A stretch of 64,000 nucleotides of DNA, from contig JAUZRX010000017.1 of NCBI GenBank assembly GCA_030949985.1, positions 124,001 to 188,000 on the forward strand. Reading direction: 5' to 3'. Below are positions 1 through 7,926 of the stretch, in pieces. Made by a program: the position numbers and the translations under genes. Each line of letters begins with the position of its first letter. Within the stretch, counting starts at the first letter, position 1. This DNA is from Acidobacteriota bacterium. GTDB taxonomy: Bacteria > Acidobacteriota > Polarisedimenticolia > J045. Below the pieces are notes generated by a model that did not search any database, had not been told where the DNA came from, and saw only the letters and a list, made by a program, of their open reading frames with translations.

Positions 1-490
1 AGTCCCGCGGATCGACGACGGCGCCCACGTCGCGGAAGTTCTTCGCGGCGGCCCGAACCATGGTCGGGCCGCCGATATCGATCATTTCGACGATCTCCGG
101 CAGGCCGATGCCTTCCATGCGTGCGGTCTGTTCGAAGGGGTAGAGGTTGACCACCACCAGGTCGATGGTCGCGATCTGCTCGCGGCCCAGGTCCTGCATG
201 TGCTGATCGTTGTCGCGGATGGCGAGGATGCCCCCGTGTACCTTCGGGTGGAGGGTCTTGACCCGTCCGTCGAGCATTTCCGGAAAGCCCGTCAGATCGG
301 CGATGCGGGTGATCTTCAGGCCCGCCTCCTGGAGCATCCGCGCGGTACCGCCGGTGGAGAGGATCTGCACGCCGTGATCGGCCAGGTTGCGGGCCAGGTC
401 GACGATGCCGTCCTTGTCGTAGACCGAGAGCAGGGCCCGGCGGATGGGCGTCACGCGTTCGGAAGCCGACGAATCGCTCACTTCGCTCAT
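1..490 (-). CDS. purH: Bifunctional AICAR transformylase/IMP cyclohydrolase, N-terminal part (cut by window edge)
   Basis: PurH carries out the last two steps of IMP synthesis; only about 163 N-terminal residues, the MGS-like IMP cyclohydrolase domain, lie in the window. The reverse-strand translation shows the family landmarks: [12 protein letters not shown] near the start, [11 protein letters not shown], the basic motif [25 protein letters not shown] and [15 protein letters not shown]. Translation starts at ATG 490-488, ten bases after a GGAG. It lies four bases after the stop of the exported-protein gene upstream, so the two are probably cotranscribed. The rest of the gene is outside the window. 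Confidence 0.95.
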   Translation of the reverse strand, partial: MSEVSDSSASERVTPIRRALLSVYDKDGIVDLARNLADHGVQILSTGGTARMLQEAGLKITRIADLTGFPEMLDGRVKTLHPKVHGGILAIRDNDQHMQDLGREQIATIDLVVVNLYPFEQTARMEGIGLPEIVEMIDIGGPTMVRAAAKNFRDVGAVVDPRD

Positions 491-494
491 GTTT

Positions 495-1334
495 CTATTC
501 TCCGGTTTGTTCTCCGCCGGCTGGGGCGGCCTGGAAAGGTGCCGAAACTTGCGTGTCGTTCAAGGTGGGGGTGCCGTGCAGATCGCCGTGGGCCAGTCTC
601 CAGGTGTAGAGCCAGGCCCGGGCCGTCGCGGTGACCGCCAGGGACACCTCGAGGGAGGCCGAAGCGAAGGCCACCGAACGGTCGTCGAAGTCCTGGGGGC
701 TGGCGCGGCGTCCCGGCGGGAAGTAGCTGCGCAGGATGCCGTCGTAGTCCCGGCGGGCCCGTTCGCCGATCCAGCGGCCGAAGGCCTCCGTCTCGCCCGC
801 CGCCAGTCGGGGGTCGGCAAAGCCGTCGAAGACGACTCGCATGCGCGGCAGACGGCTTTCGGCGTAGCGGGCGAAGTCGTCGTAGATCGTCGCCTCTCGC
901 GGGTCGTCGGGCCCCACGTTGAGGGCGAAGGCCAGGTCGGCGGTCCAGCGGGCGATCCGCCCGAACCGTCGTGCGACTTCTTCCATGCCCCGGCGGTCTT
1001 CGATGGCCTGGGCGGCCCTGTCGATGGCGCCGGCCAGGCGTTGGGGAGCCTGGCCCGGGTCGAGGGCCGCGAGGGGGCGGGGTTCGGCCTCCAGGCCCTC
1101 GAGGGCTCCCGCGAACAGGGCCCGGGCATGTTTGCGAAGCTGGCGCTCGAGGCCGTCGGGCATCAGGGCCAGGGCGCGTCGCGCGATCTCCGCCCGGGTG
1201 CGGGGGGTGAAGGCCCGAGCGGATCCCTCCGAGGCTGCCAGCACCGCCAGTGCGCACACCGACGCGCCGATCCACGGTCGGGCGAGGGGGACGAGCAGGC
1301 GCAACAGAGGGAAGGAAGAGAGACGACCAGCCAT
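495..1334 (-). CDS. Exported protein of unknown function upstream of purH
   Basis: A 279-residue protein starting at ATG 1334 behind a strong GGCGGAGG. The first 40 or so residues are a basic stretch followed by a hydrophobic segment ending in SARA, a plausible Sec signal peptide. The mature part is Arg/Ala-rich and mainly helical, with [20 protein letters not shown] near its start and [12 protein letters not shown] in the middle. This faintly recalls the helical zinc-dependent phospholipase C/S1-P1 nuclease fold, but no clear set of His ligands is visible, so no enzyme function is claimed. It is probably the first gene of a transcript continuing into purH. Confidence 0.7.
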   Translation of the reverse strand: MAGRLSSFPLLRLLVPLARPWIGASVCALAVLAASEGSARAFTPRTRAEIARRALALMPDGLERQLRKHARALFAGALEGLEAEPRPLAALDPGQAPQRLAGAIDRAAQAIEDRRGMEEVARRFGRIARWTADLAFALNVGPDDPREATIYDDFARYAESRLPRMRVVFDGFADPRLAAGETEAFGRWIGERARRDYDGILRSYFPPGRRASPQDFDDRSVAFASASLEVSLAVTATARAWLYTWRLAHGDLHGTPTLNDTQVSAPFQAAPAGGEQTGE

Positions 1335-1403
1335 CGAGCCTCCGCCCGGGATGATAGCAGTTCGGCCGTGGGCCGGGTCCGCATTCCCGGGGTTTCACAA
1401 GAC

Positions 1404-1419
1404 TGGCACGTGACGTGCA
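1404..1419 (+). promoter_or_regulatory. Sigma-54 type -24/-12 promoter candidate
   Basis: TGGCACG at 1404-1410 matches the full -24 consensus. After a five-base spacer, GTGCA at 1415-1419 keeps the essential GC of the -12 element and misses only the first T of TTGCA. It points toward the helical protein gene at 1562, which would give a leader of about 130 bases. Inference from the motif alone; an enhancer-binding protein would also be needed. Confidence 0.5.
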
Positions 1420-1561
1420 ATAAGCATCGCCGTGTCAGCAGGAGCGGAAGGAGCGCCCCGGTGAGTCGGGATCTTGACGGTTACCGGCCACGGATGCCAC
1501 CGAATCCCGACGCTGGCGCCCGGCCGACCTGTCGTCGGCCCTCGTGATGCGGAGGATTCTC

Positions 1562-1972
1562 ATGAATCAGCAGCAAGAAGCCGCCCCTGAGGCGAAGACC
1601 GATACACAGTCCATGGCCCTGCGTGCCTTGAGCACGGCCAGGCAGTTTCTCGGTGCCGTTCAGCGGGAAGCGCCGGAATTGATTGCCGGACTCCGGGAAG
1701 GCCGGACCCAGGAAGCGGGGGCCAAGCTTGGCTTCCTGCTCGATGGCCTCGGTTCACTCACGCGCCTGGCCGTGGACCTGGTCCAGGTCAAGGGGGCCGA
1801 TGAGGACGTCGGTGTCGACTTCGGCGCCATGGCCCGCTCGCTGGCCGACCTGGTGCGGCACCAGGAAGCCAACGACTGGGAAGCCACCGCTGCGCTGATC
1901 GAGACGGAGATCGCGCCCCAGCTTTCCGCCTGGGATGAATTTTTCCAGATTCAGATCGAGAAGATCCGCTAG
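1562..1972 (+). CDS. Small helical cytosolic protein, function unknown
   Basis: A 136-residue, mostly alpha-helical protein without signal peptide or membrane segment. The start at ATG 1562 follows GCGGAGG with good spacing; an in-frame ATG at 1544 has no comparable ribosome site. The C-terminal part (ANDWEATAALIETEIAPQL, then SAWDEFF) resembles, from memory and unverified, small proteins found near flagellar genes in Firmicutes. The sigma-54-like promoter upstream would fit such a role, but nothing flagellar is seen nearby. The last four bases overlap the convergent gene's stop. Confidence 0.7.
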   Translation: MNQQQEAAPEAKTDTQSMALRALSTARQFLGAVQREAPELIAGLREGRTQEAGAKLGFLLDGLGSLTRLAVDLVQVKGADEDVGVDFGAMARSLADLVRHQEANDWEATAALIETEIAPQLSAWDEFFQIQIEKIR

Positions 1973-2721
1973 CGAACCCGGCGCAGAGCCCGGCGGGCCG
2001 ATTCCACCCAGCGCACCACCTCGTCGAGGCGAGCGCTGAGTTCCGCCTCGTTCAGGCCCTCGGCCCGGTCGCGGGAGTAATCGTTGAGGCCTTCGAAGAG
2101 GACGATCTGGGAGCCCGCCATCAAATCCGCCGGCCGATCGCTGAAGGCGCTGATCTGGAAGATCTGCAGGTCGGAGAAGGTCGCCAGCAGGTAGCCCCGG
2201 GGTGTCTGCCAGCCGAGGGCCAGGTTGAGAGCGCCGGGCAGAAGCACTTCGAAACTCGGTGTTCCCAGCCACGCTTCGAGGGTGGTGATGGCGGTCTCCC
2301 GGGAGATGGTGGCCTCCACCAGCAGTGTGGCTTCCACCAGTGCCGTGTCACTGCCCTGGTGGAAGAAAAGATCCCCGTCCAGCACCCGCAAGCCATCCGG
2401 CGCCGGTAGCAGATCGCCGTCCCCCCTCTGGCGCCGCAGGCTGGCATGGAGGTAGACATCGTCTCGGGCCCGGAGCCGGCCCCGCCGCTGGAGGGTGGCC
2501 ATCCGTTCCACGTCCCGGTAGGTCGCGCCCAGGGCCAGGTGGAAGGGGGCGAGGGGACCCGCCGGCTCGGAGGGAAGCTGGGCGCTGATGGTTCCCAGGT
2601 CTGCGTCGATCTCCGCTCTTCCCGGAATGACCGGGGTGGCCAGCGCGCCACCGAGGGCCAGGGCGACCACCGTCGCGGTACAGAGCAGAACCAGGTTCGG
2701 GCCGGCCGGGTTGTGGTGCAC
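1969..2721 (-). CDS. Exported protein of unknown function
   Basis: A 250-residue protein. The start is GTG 2721, five bases after GGAGGAG. A hydrophobic segment at about residues 9-30 ending near ALATP acts as signal peptide or anchor. The mature part alternates strands and helices (ALGATYRDVERMATLQRRG; FHQGSDTALVEATLLVEA; FSDLQIFQISAFSDRPADL) and ends in a basic helix. I do not recognise the family. It converges on the helical protein gene at 1562-1972 with a four-base overlap of stops, so the two are separate transcripts. Confidence 0.65.
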   Translation of the reverse strand: MHHNPAGPNLVLLCTATVVALALGGALATPVIPGRAEIDADLGTISAQLPSEPAGPLAPFHLALGATYRDVERMATLQRRGRLRARDDVYLHASLRRQRGDGDLLPAPDGLRVLDGDLFFHQGSDTALVEATLLVEATISRETAITTLEAWLGTPSFEVLLPGALNLALGWQTPRGYLLATFSDLQIFQISAFSDRPADLMAGSQIVLFEGLNDYSRDRAEGLNEAELSARLDEVVRWVESARRALRRVR

Positions 2722-3005
2722 GGGACTCCTCCATCAAGGCGGAAAGCGTTTGCGGGTGGCCGCGAAAGTACGAGCAACCTGCTGGTGGGCAAGGGGATAG
2801 GGCTGAAGTGGGCAAATACGGTTCAACAAAGGCGGGATCGAGATGACGATTTTTCCGTGATTTCGGCTGATTTGGCGTTTGCCGGCCCCGCCCGTCACGG
2901 CCCGGTCAGGCCTTGCTGGCACGCCGCAGGGGGGAGGGCGAGAATAGCGACTCCATGAACCTGGGATCTGGACCTGCCGACCCGCCTGGCAACGAGAGGC
3001 ACACG

Positions 3006-4040
3006 ATGCGATCGATACATTTCTTGCACCTGCTCCAAACCCGGTTTCTGCGCTCTTCGGGCCTGGTCGCCGTCCTGGCGCTGGTGTCGACTGGCTGGAG
3101 TCCGTGGGGGGCGGTACGCGCCGCCGAAGGAGGCCGGATCTTCCTCTCCGAACGCGGCCGGCACCAGGTCGCGGTCTACCGGCCCGATGGTACGCGGCTG
3201 GCGACGATCACGACCGGGATTTCCCCCCGGGGAATGGCCGCTCACGAGGGCAAACTCTACGTGGCCAACTGGGGGCATGCGGAGGCCCCGGGTTCGAGTC
3301 TGACTCGCATCGACCTGGGGACTCTCCGCGCCGACAAGACGATCTCCGCCTGCATCGGCTGTGCCCCCCTCGATCTCTTCTTCGATGGGGAGGACCGGTT
3401 GTGGATGGTCGGACAGAATCACCACGCCGTGTACCGGCTCGATCCGCCGTGGGACAAGCCGGCGGCATCGGTGCTGGTTTCCTGGGGCTGGCCGGTGACC
3501 CTCGCTCCCCTGGGCGAGTCGGGAAAGATCCTGGTGGGCATGAGGGCCTCGGACGACCTGGCGATTCTGGATCCGGTCACGATGAAGGCTTCCACCCTGA
3601 CCGTGGGGCCGGTTCCCGGAGAGGTGCTCCGTCGGCCGGGTCACGACGAGGGATGGGTGATTACCAACCCGATGAATGCCGTGCACAGGATTACCGCTTC
3701 GGGGGCCGTCGAAGGCGAATACCGGGTCGAGGCGGTCGTCACGCCGAACTACCTTGGTGAAGGTGTCTTCACCGCCGACGGCCGCTACCTGTTGCTGACC
3801 TGCCAGGCGGCCCTGGGTATGCTGGTCTTCGATCCGGACAGCGGGGAGGTGGTGGCTGACCTGAAGTTCGAGAAGGCTCCACGCCAGATTGCGCTGTCCC
3901 CCTCGGGCCAGCGAGCGGCCGTCCTGATCCCCGCCCAACGGCAGTTGGCGATCGTCGACTTGTCGGATCCCGAGGCTCCGCGGCTCGAGCGGACCATGGA
4001 TCTCGACGGTGAAATCGGCGACGTGCTCTGGCTTCCCTGA
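3006..4040 (+). CDS. Secreted beta-propeller protein (NHL/YVTN-like)
   Basis: A 344-residue exported protein. ATG 3006 follows a GAGAG and begins a signal peptide (hydrophobic about residues 18-35, cleavage near AVRA). The mature part is built of blade-like repeats such as GRIFLSERGRHQVAVYRPDG, LYVANWG, GKILVGMRASDDLAILDP and QRAAVLIPAQRQLAIVDLSD, typical of six- or seven-bladed propellers of the NHL/YVTN type. These usually bind proteins or sugars outside the cytoplasm; no catalytic residues are evident. An upstream in-frame ATG at 2955 would add a tail that spoils the signal peptide. It lies 27 bases before purF, so cotranscription is possible. Confidence 0.75.
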   Translation: MRSIHFLHLLQTRFLRSSGLVAVLALVSTGWSPWGAVRAAEGGRIFLSERGRHQVAVYRPDGTRLATITTGISPRGMAAHEGKLYVANWGHAEAPGSSLTRIDLGTLRADKTISACIGCAPLDLFFDGEDRLWMVGQNHHAVYRLDPPWDKPAASVLVSWGWPVTLAPLGESGKILVGMRASDDLAILDPVTMKASTLTVGPVPGEVLRRPGHDEGWVITNPMNAVHRITASGAVEGEYRVEAVVTPNYLGEGVFTADGRYLLLTCQAALGMLVFDPDSGEVVADLKFEKAPRQIALSPSGQRAAVLIPAQRQLAIVDLSDPEAPRLERTMDLDGEIGDVLWLP

Positions 4041-4067
4041 CTTCTCGCCTCGACCTGCGGAGCGGCC

Positions 4068-5528
4068 ATGTGCGGATTCATCGGATTGATCGGAACCGAC
4101 GCCCCTGTCCGGGAGGTCCATGACGGCCTGCTGGCGATCCAGCACCGGGGCCAGGATGCCGCGGGCATCGTGACTTACGACGGACAGTTCCACCTGCGCA
4201 AGGGCGCGGGACTGGTGCGGGACGTTTTCGAACCCTCCCGCATGGCCGACGTGCGGGGCCGCCTGGCCCTCGGGCACGTGCGCTACCCCACCATCGGTTC
4301 CGGGGGCGAGGAAGATGCTCAGCCCTTCGTGGTGACCCATCCTTTCGGCATCGCCATGGCCCACAACGGGAACGTGGCCAATTACGCCGAGGTGCGCCGC
4401 CACCTGTTGCGTCATGGCCGCCGCCACCTGCTGTCGAAGTGCGACGTGGAGGCGATTCTCAACGTCTTTGCCGACGCCCTGGCCCGCGAATGTGCCGGCG
4501 GGCCGTTCAGCGCCGAGTACTTCCTGGCCGCGGTGGCCGAGGTGCACCGTCGGGTGCGGGGGGCGTATTCGGTGGTCGGTTTCATCGCCGGCGCGGGCCT
4601 GTTCGCCTTTCGCGACCCTTACGGCATCAAGCCCATCTGCTACGGCACCCGCCGGGGTGCGGACGGCCGGGTCGTGCACGCCCTGGCCAGCGAGAGTGTC
4701 GTGCTCGAGACTCTCGGTTACGAGGTCGAACACAGGCCGGCTGCCGGTGAGGCGGTCTTCATCAGCGAAGGCGGGGACGAAGTGCTCTTCGAGCAGGTCA
4801 CCCCGCCCACCCATCGGCCCTGCATCTTCGAGTTCGTCTACTTCGCCCGCCCCGACAGCAACCTCGACGGCATGAGCGTGTACCGGGTGCGGGAGGGCAT
4901 GGGGCGTGCTTTGGCGCGGAAGATCCAACGCCTGGGGCTGGAGATCGACGCGGTGGTACCGGTGCCCGAGTCGGCCCGGGCCGCAGCGATCGAGATGTCC
5001 CGGGAACTGGGCCTGCCCCTGCGGGAGGCCCTGGTCAAGAACCGTTATGTGGGGCGCACGTTCATCATGCCCGGCGCCGGTGAGCGCCGTCGCTCGGTGC
5101 GCCACAAGCTCAACGTGATCGCCTCGGAAGTCGCCGGCCGTTCGGTCCTGCTGGTCGACGATTCCATCGTGCGGGGCACCACCTCCCGCGAGATCGTCGA
5201 GATGCTGCGGCAGGCGGGCGCGAAGAAGGTCTACCTGGCCTCCACCGCGCCGCCCCTGCGCCACCCCTGCGTCTACGGGATCGACATGTCCACCCGCCGG
5301 GAGTTCATCGCCCGGGACCGGAACTACGACGAGATCGCCCGGATCCTCGGCGCCGAGGCGGTGATCTACCAGGATCTGGAGGACCTGATCGAATCGGCCC
5401 GCCAGGAACATCCCGGCACCCTCGAAGACACCTGCCACGCCTGCTTTTCGGGCCACTACCCCACCGGTGACATCGACGCCGAGGCCCTCGAGGGGGTCGA
5501 GCAGGAGCGGCTGGAGTCCGGCGGCTGA
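4068..5528 (+). CDS. purF: Amidophosphoribosyltransferase (PRPP amidotransferase), Fe-S type
   Basis: PurF makes phosphoribosylamine from PRPP and glutamine, the committed step of purine synthesis. The 486 residues begin MCGFIGLIG, so Cys2 becomes the N-terminal nucleophile after Met removal and there is no propeptide. The glutaminase domain shows QHRGQDAAGI and MAHNGNVANY. The phosphoribosyltransferase domain has VLLVDDSIVRGTT near residue 360. Cysteines in RPCIFEFVYF, RHPCVYGID and the pair CHAC near the C terminus match, from memory, the [4Fe-4S] ligands of the Bacillus enzyme. The start follows GCGGAG. PurH at the window edge serves the same pathway but is not in this operon. Confidence 0.97.
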   Translation: MCGFIGLIGTDAPVREVHDGLLAIQHRGQDAAGIVTYDGQFHLRKGAGLVRDVFEPSRMADVRGRLALGHVRYPTIGSGGEEDAQPFVVTHPFGIAMAHNGNVANYAEVRRHLLRHGRRHLLSKCDVEAILNVFADALARECAGGPFSAEYFLAAVAEVHRRVRGAYSVVGFIAGAGLFAFRDPYGIKPICYGTRRGADGRVVHALASESVVLETLGYEVEHRPAAGEAVFISEGGDEVLFEQVTPPTHRPCIFEFVYFARPDSNLDGMSVYRVREGMGRALARKIQRLGLEIDAVVPVPESARAAAIEMSRELGLPLREALVKNRYVGRTFIMPGAGERRRSVRHKLNVIASEVAGRSVLLVDDSIVRGTTSREIVEMLRQAGAKKVYLASTAPPLRHPCVYGIDMSTRREFIARDRNYDEIARILGAEAVIYQDLEDLIESARQEHPGTLEDTCHACFSGHYPTGDIDAEALEGVEQERLESGG

Positions 5529-6447
5529 AGGGCGCCCAGGGGCGGCGTCGGGGTTCGTGGGGTCCCTCTCGTCCCGGCGCTGGTGGCTCCCGGCGTGCCG
5601 GCGGGGCCCCGCCCGGTTCCGGCCATGGGTGACGAAGAAAAACATCTCCGGCGAGGTGTGCCTCGTCTTCCTCGACGGTGGCGCCGCCCAGGTCCGGGTC
5701 CCGAGCGTTCCGACCGGTTCCGGGCCCCGGGCCGTTCGACCGGAAAAGGTGAACTCGCGATAGGTCGTATTCTCATCGGCAAAACCGGCGCTCTTGCCGG
5801 ACAGCGTCGTCACGGAGCCTTCCTCGCCCTCATGCCGAGGACTTCCGGCGGCATTCCTCCCTCCGGGGGGGCCGGGGCGCAGTCGCTCGCGTCGTCCTGG
5901 GAAATCGTGTCCCCGGTGCAGCCCTTCATGAAGTCGGCCCGGTGGGGAGAAAGCCGACGGGGTTCACCGATCGGGGGGCGAATGAGGCTGTTTCGACGGC
6001 AGGACGCGCGCCACCACGGGAGTCGGCGAGATCACGAAGGGCATGGACGAAAATGCCGGACACGATCCCCTCCCGACGACGCACGATCGAGTACTCGCCC
6101 CACGACAGACCACCGGGCCCCGGCGTCGTCACTCCCTTCCCGACCGCGGGTCCCGATCCACGGCGGGGCGCAGGCCGACAGCATCCCCCGGGCAACCGAG
6201 CCGGGGGATGCGACCCTCGCTCCTCTGCCAGGCTCCCGCCGTCCCTGAACCCGCTCTACGGTGTAGCGTTCTTTCCGGGGAGGGGACAGTCCGGGTTCTT
6301 CGTGAACGCTTCGGAGGAAACGCCGCAACTGGCGGCTGGCCGGGCTCTTCGAGCCCTCCGGCCCGCACTCGGCGATGCGTGGCCTGCGGCTTGACTTCCA
6401 GCGGCCATTTGCGGCATTTCACCTCGCGGTTTCACGAATCAGCCGGG
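5529..6447. other. Non-coding gap between convergent purF and M16 peptidase operon
   Basis: These 919 bases hold no frame with a believable start, ribosome site and domain. Short open frames on both strands are Arg/Pro/Gly-rich, as expected by chance in GC-rich DNA. The only clear structure is a perfect hairpin at 6181-6211. The length is unusual for a region between two gene ends in such a compact genome, so a decayed gene or an RNA is possible; neither is supported here. Confidence 0.5.
6181..6211. other. Perfect 11-bp stem hairpin
   Basis: GCATCCCCCGG at 6181-6191 is the exact reverse complement of CCGGGGGATGC at 6201-6211, around a nine-base loop. It has no T-run on either side, so a classical intrinsic terminator is not proven. 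It could end the purF or the M16 transcript. The arm core CATCCCCCG recurs in the hairpin at 47114-47143. Confidence 0.4.
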
Positions 6448-7926
6448 CTAGGGCAGAGGTTCGAGCGTCAGTGGATCGCGCAGGGGCAGGCGCGTGGCCC
6501 GGCCTTCGAAGAACTCCTTCATCGTGGCGCGGCCGTCGGGGTCGCCCTTGACGATCTCGTCCCACTTGCCGACCACGAGGAAGACCACCTGGTCGGGGTG
6601 GAGGTACTTCCGGGCCGCCTTCTGAACGTCCTTGGCGGTCACGGCACGCACCCGGTCGCGGTACTTCTTCCAGTAGTCACGGGGGCGGCCGGTGTACTCG
6701 TCGTCGGCGAAGGTGTTGACGATGCTTTCGATGGACTCGAAGGCCTGGGGGAAGGTGTCGATGAAGGCCGCCTTGGCGATGTCCAGCTCTTCCTGGCTCA
6801 CGGGTTCGTTCTGAATCCGTCGCACCTCCTCGAGGGCGATCTTCGCCGCCAGGGGTACGGTGGCCGACTTGGACTGGAAGACGATGCGGAACATGCCGGG
6901 CCAGAATCGGCCGACACGGTAGACCGAGCCGGCGGAGTAGGCCAGCCCCTCGTCGCTGCGCACCCGGTTGGTGATGCGGGAGGTGAAGCCGCCGCCGCCG
7001 AGGATCTCGTTCATCAGCGCCACGGCGAAACGGTCGGGGTGGTTCCAGTTCTCGTCCTGGATGCCCAGGTGGCCGATGTAGACCTTGCCCTGGGGGATGT
7101 CCTTGTCCACGTAGTAGACACCGGGCCGGGGTGTGTGGTCGGGCGCGGCCGGCGGCCAGGGAACCTCGGGCCCCTCGCTCTTCCATGGGGCGAAGCGCTT
7201 GGCCAGTGTGTCGAGGATCGCCCCGGTATCCACGTCACCGCTGACGGTGACCATCATGTTCTTCGGCAGCCAGTACTTCTTGTGGAAGGCCACCAGGTCG
7301 TCGCGGGTGATCGCGTCCAACTCGGCGGCGGTGAGCTGCCGGGCGGTGAAGTGGTCCCGGCCGCGCATGAGCCAACCCCATTCCCGGCCGAGAATCGTTC
7401 CCGCATCGTCGTTGCGCTGCTTGAGCCCTTCGAGAATGTTCTCCTTCTCGAGGTCGAGGCGCTCGACCTCGAAGGCGGGGTTCTGGATCATGTCGAAGAA
7501 GAGGTCGAGGCAGGCGTCGAGGGTCTGGGTCGTGCAGTTGAACGAGGCCCCCGAGGAGATGTCACCGCCGAAACTGCTGATCTGGGCGGCGAGGAAGTCG
7601 GCCTTCTCGTCGAAGTCCTCGGCGCTGAGGGTCTTCGTACCGCCCCGGCGCACCATCCGCCCGGTGAGGGTCGCCACGCCCGGCTTGGCCGGATCATCGA
7701 GGAAAGCGCCGGCGCGGACGGTGATCGACAGGTCGACCAATGGGAGGGCGTGATCCTCACCGACGTAGACCACCATGCCGTTGGCCAGCTCGTGGCGGAA
7801 CGAAGACGGATCGGGAACCTTGAAGTCGAGGGGGCCGTACTTCAGCTCGGAAGGATGCGCCGGCAATGCGGCCAGGGCCGCCGGCGTCAGCACGGCGATC
7901 GCCGCGAGGATCGCGAGGCGTTTCAT
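6448..7926 (-). CDS. M16 family peptidase-like protein, non-catalytic subunit
   Basis: A 492-residue exported protein with a signal peptide (about residues 1-20) and two M16 (pitrilysin/insulinase) half-domains. The N-terminal half has LANGMVVYVGEDHALPLVDL, but where catalytic members carry HxxEH it reads VATLTGRMVRRGG, so it cannot bind zinc. The C-terminal half has the glycine-rich EILGGGGFTSRITNRVRSD. Partners of this kind complete the cavity of a catalytic subunit. The start ATG 7926 overlaps the stop of the catalytic gene (TGATG) and follows GGAGGTG, implying translational coupling and near-equal amounts. Confidence 0.88.
   Translation of the reverse strand: MKRLAILAAIAVLTPAALAALPAHPSELKYGPLDFKVPDPSSFRHELANGMVVYVGEDHALPLVDLSITVRAGAFLDDPAKPGVATLTGRMVRRGGTKTLSAEDFDEKADFLAAQISSFGGDISSGASFNCTTQTLDACLDLFFDMIQNPAFEVERLDLEKENILEGLKQRNDDAGTILGREWGWLMRGRDHFTARQLTAAELDAITRDDLVAFHKKYWLPKNMMVTVSGDVDTGAILDTLAKRFAPWKSEGPEVPWPPAAPDHTPRPGVYYVDKDIPQGKVYIGHLGIQDENWNHPDRFAVALMNEILGGGGFTSRITNRVRSDEGLAYSAGSVYRVGRFWPGMFRIVFQSKSATVPLAAKIALEEVRRIQNEPVSQEELDIAKAAFIDTFPQAFESIESIVNTFADDEYTGRPRDYWKKYRDRVRAVTAKDVQKAARKYLHPDQVVFLVVGKWDEIVKGDPDGRATMKEFFEGRATRLPLRDPLTLEPLP

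Noticed and set aside
2895-5813. A minus-strand open frame of over 970 codons across the propeller gene and purF
   Set aside because: Shadow of purF and the propeller gene; no recognisable domain in translation.
6181-6211. Hairpin as a proven terminator of purF or the M16 operon
   Set aside because: It is far from either stop codon and has no T-run on either strand; kept only as a structure.
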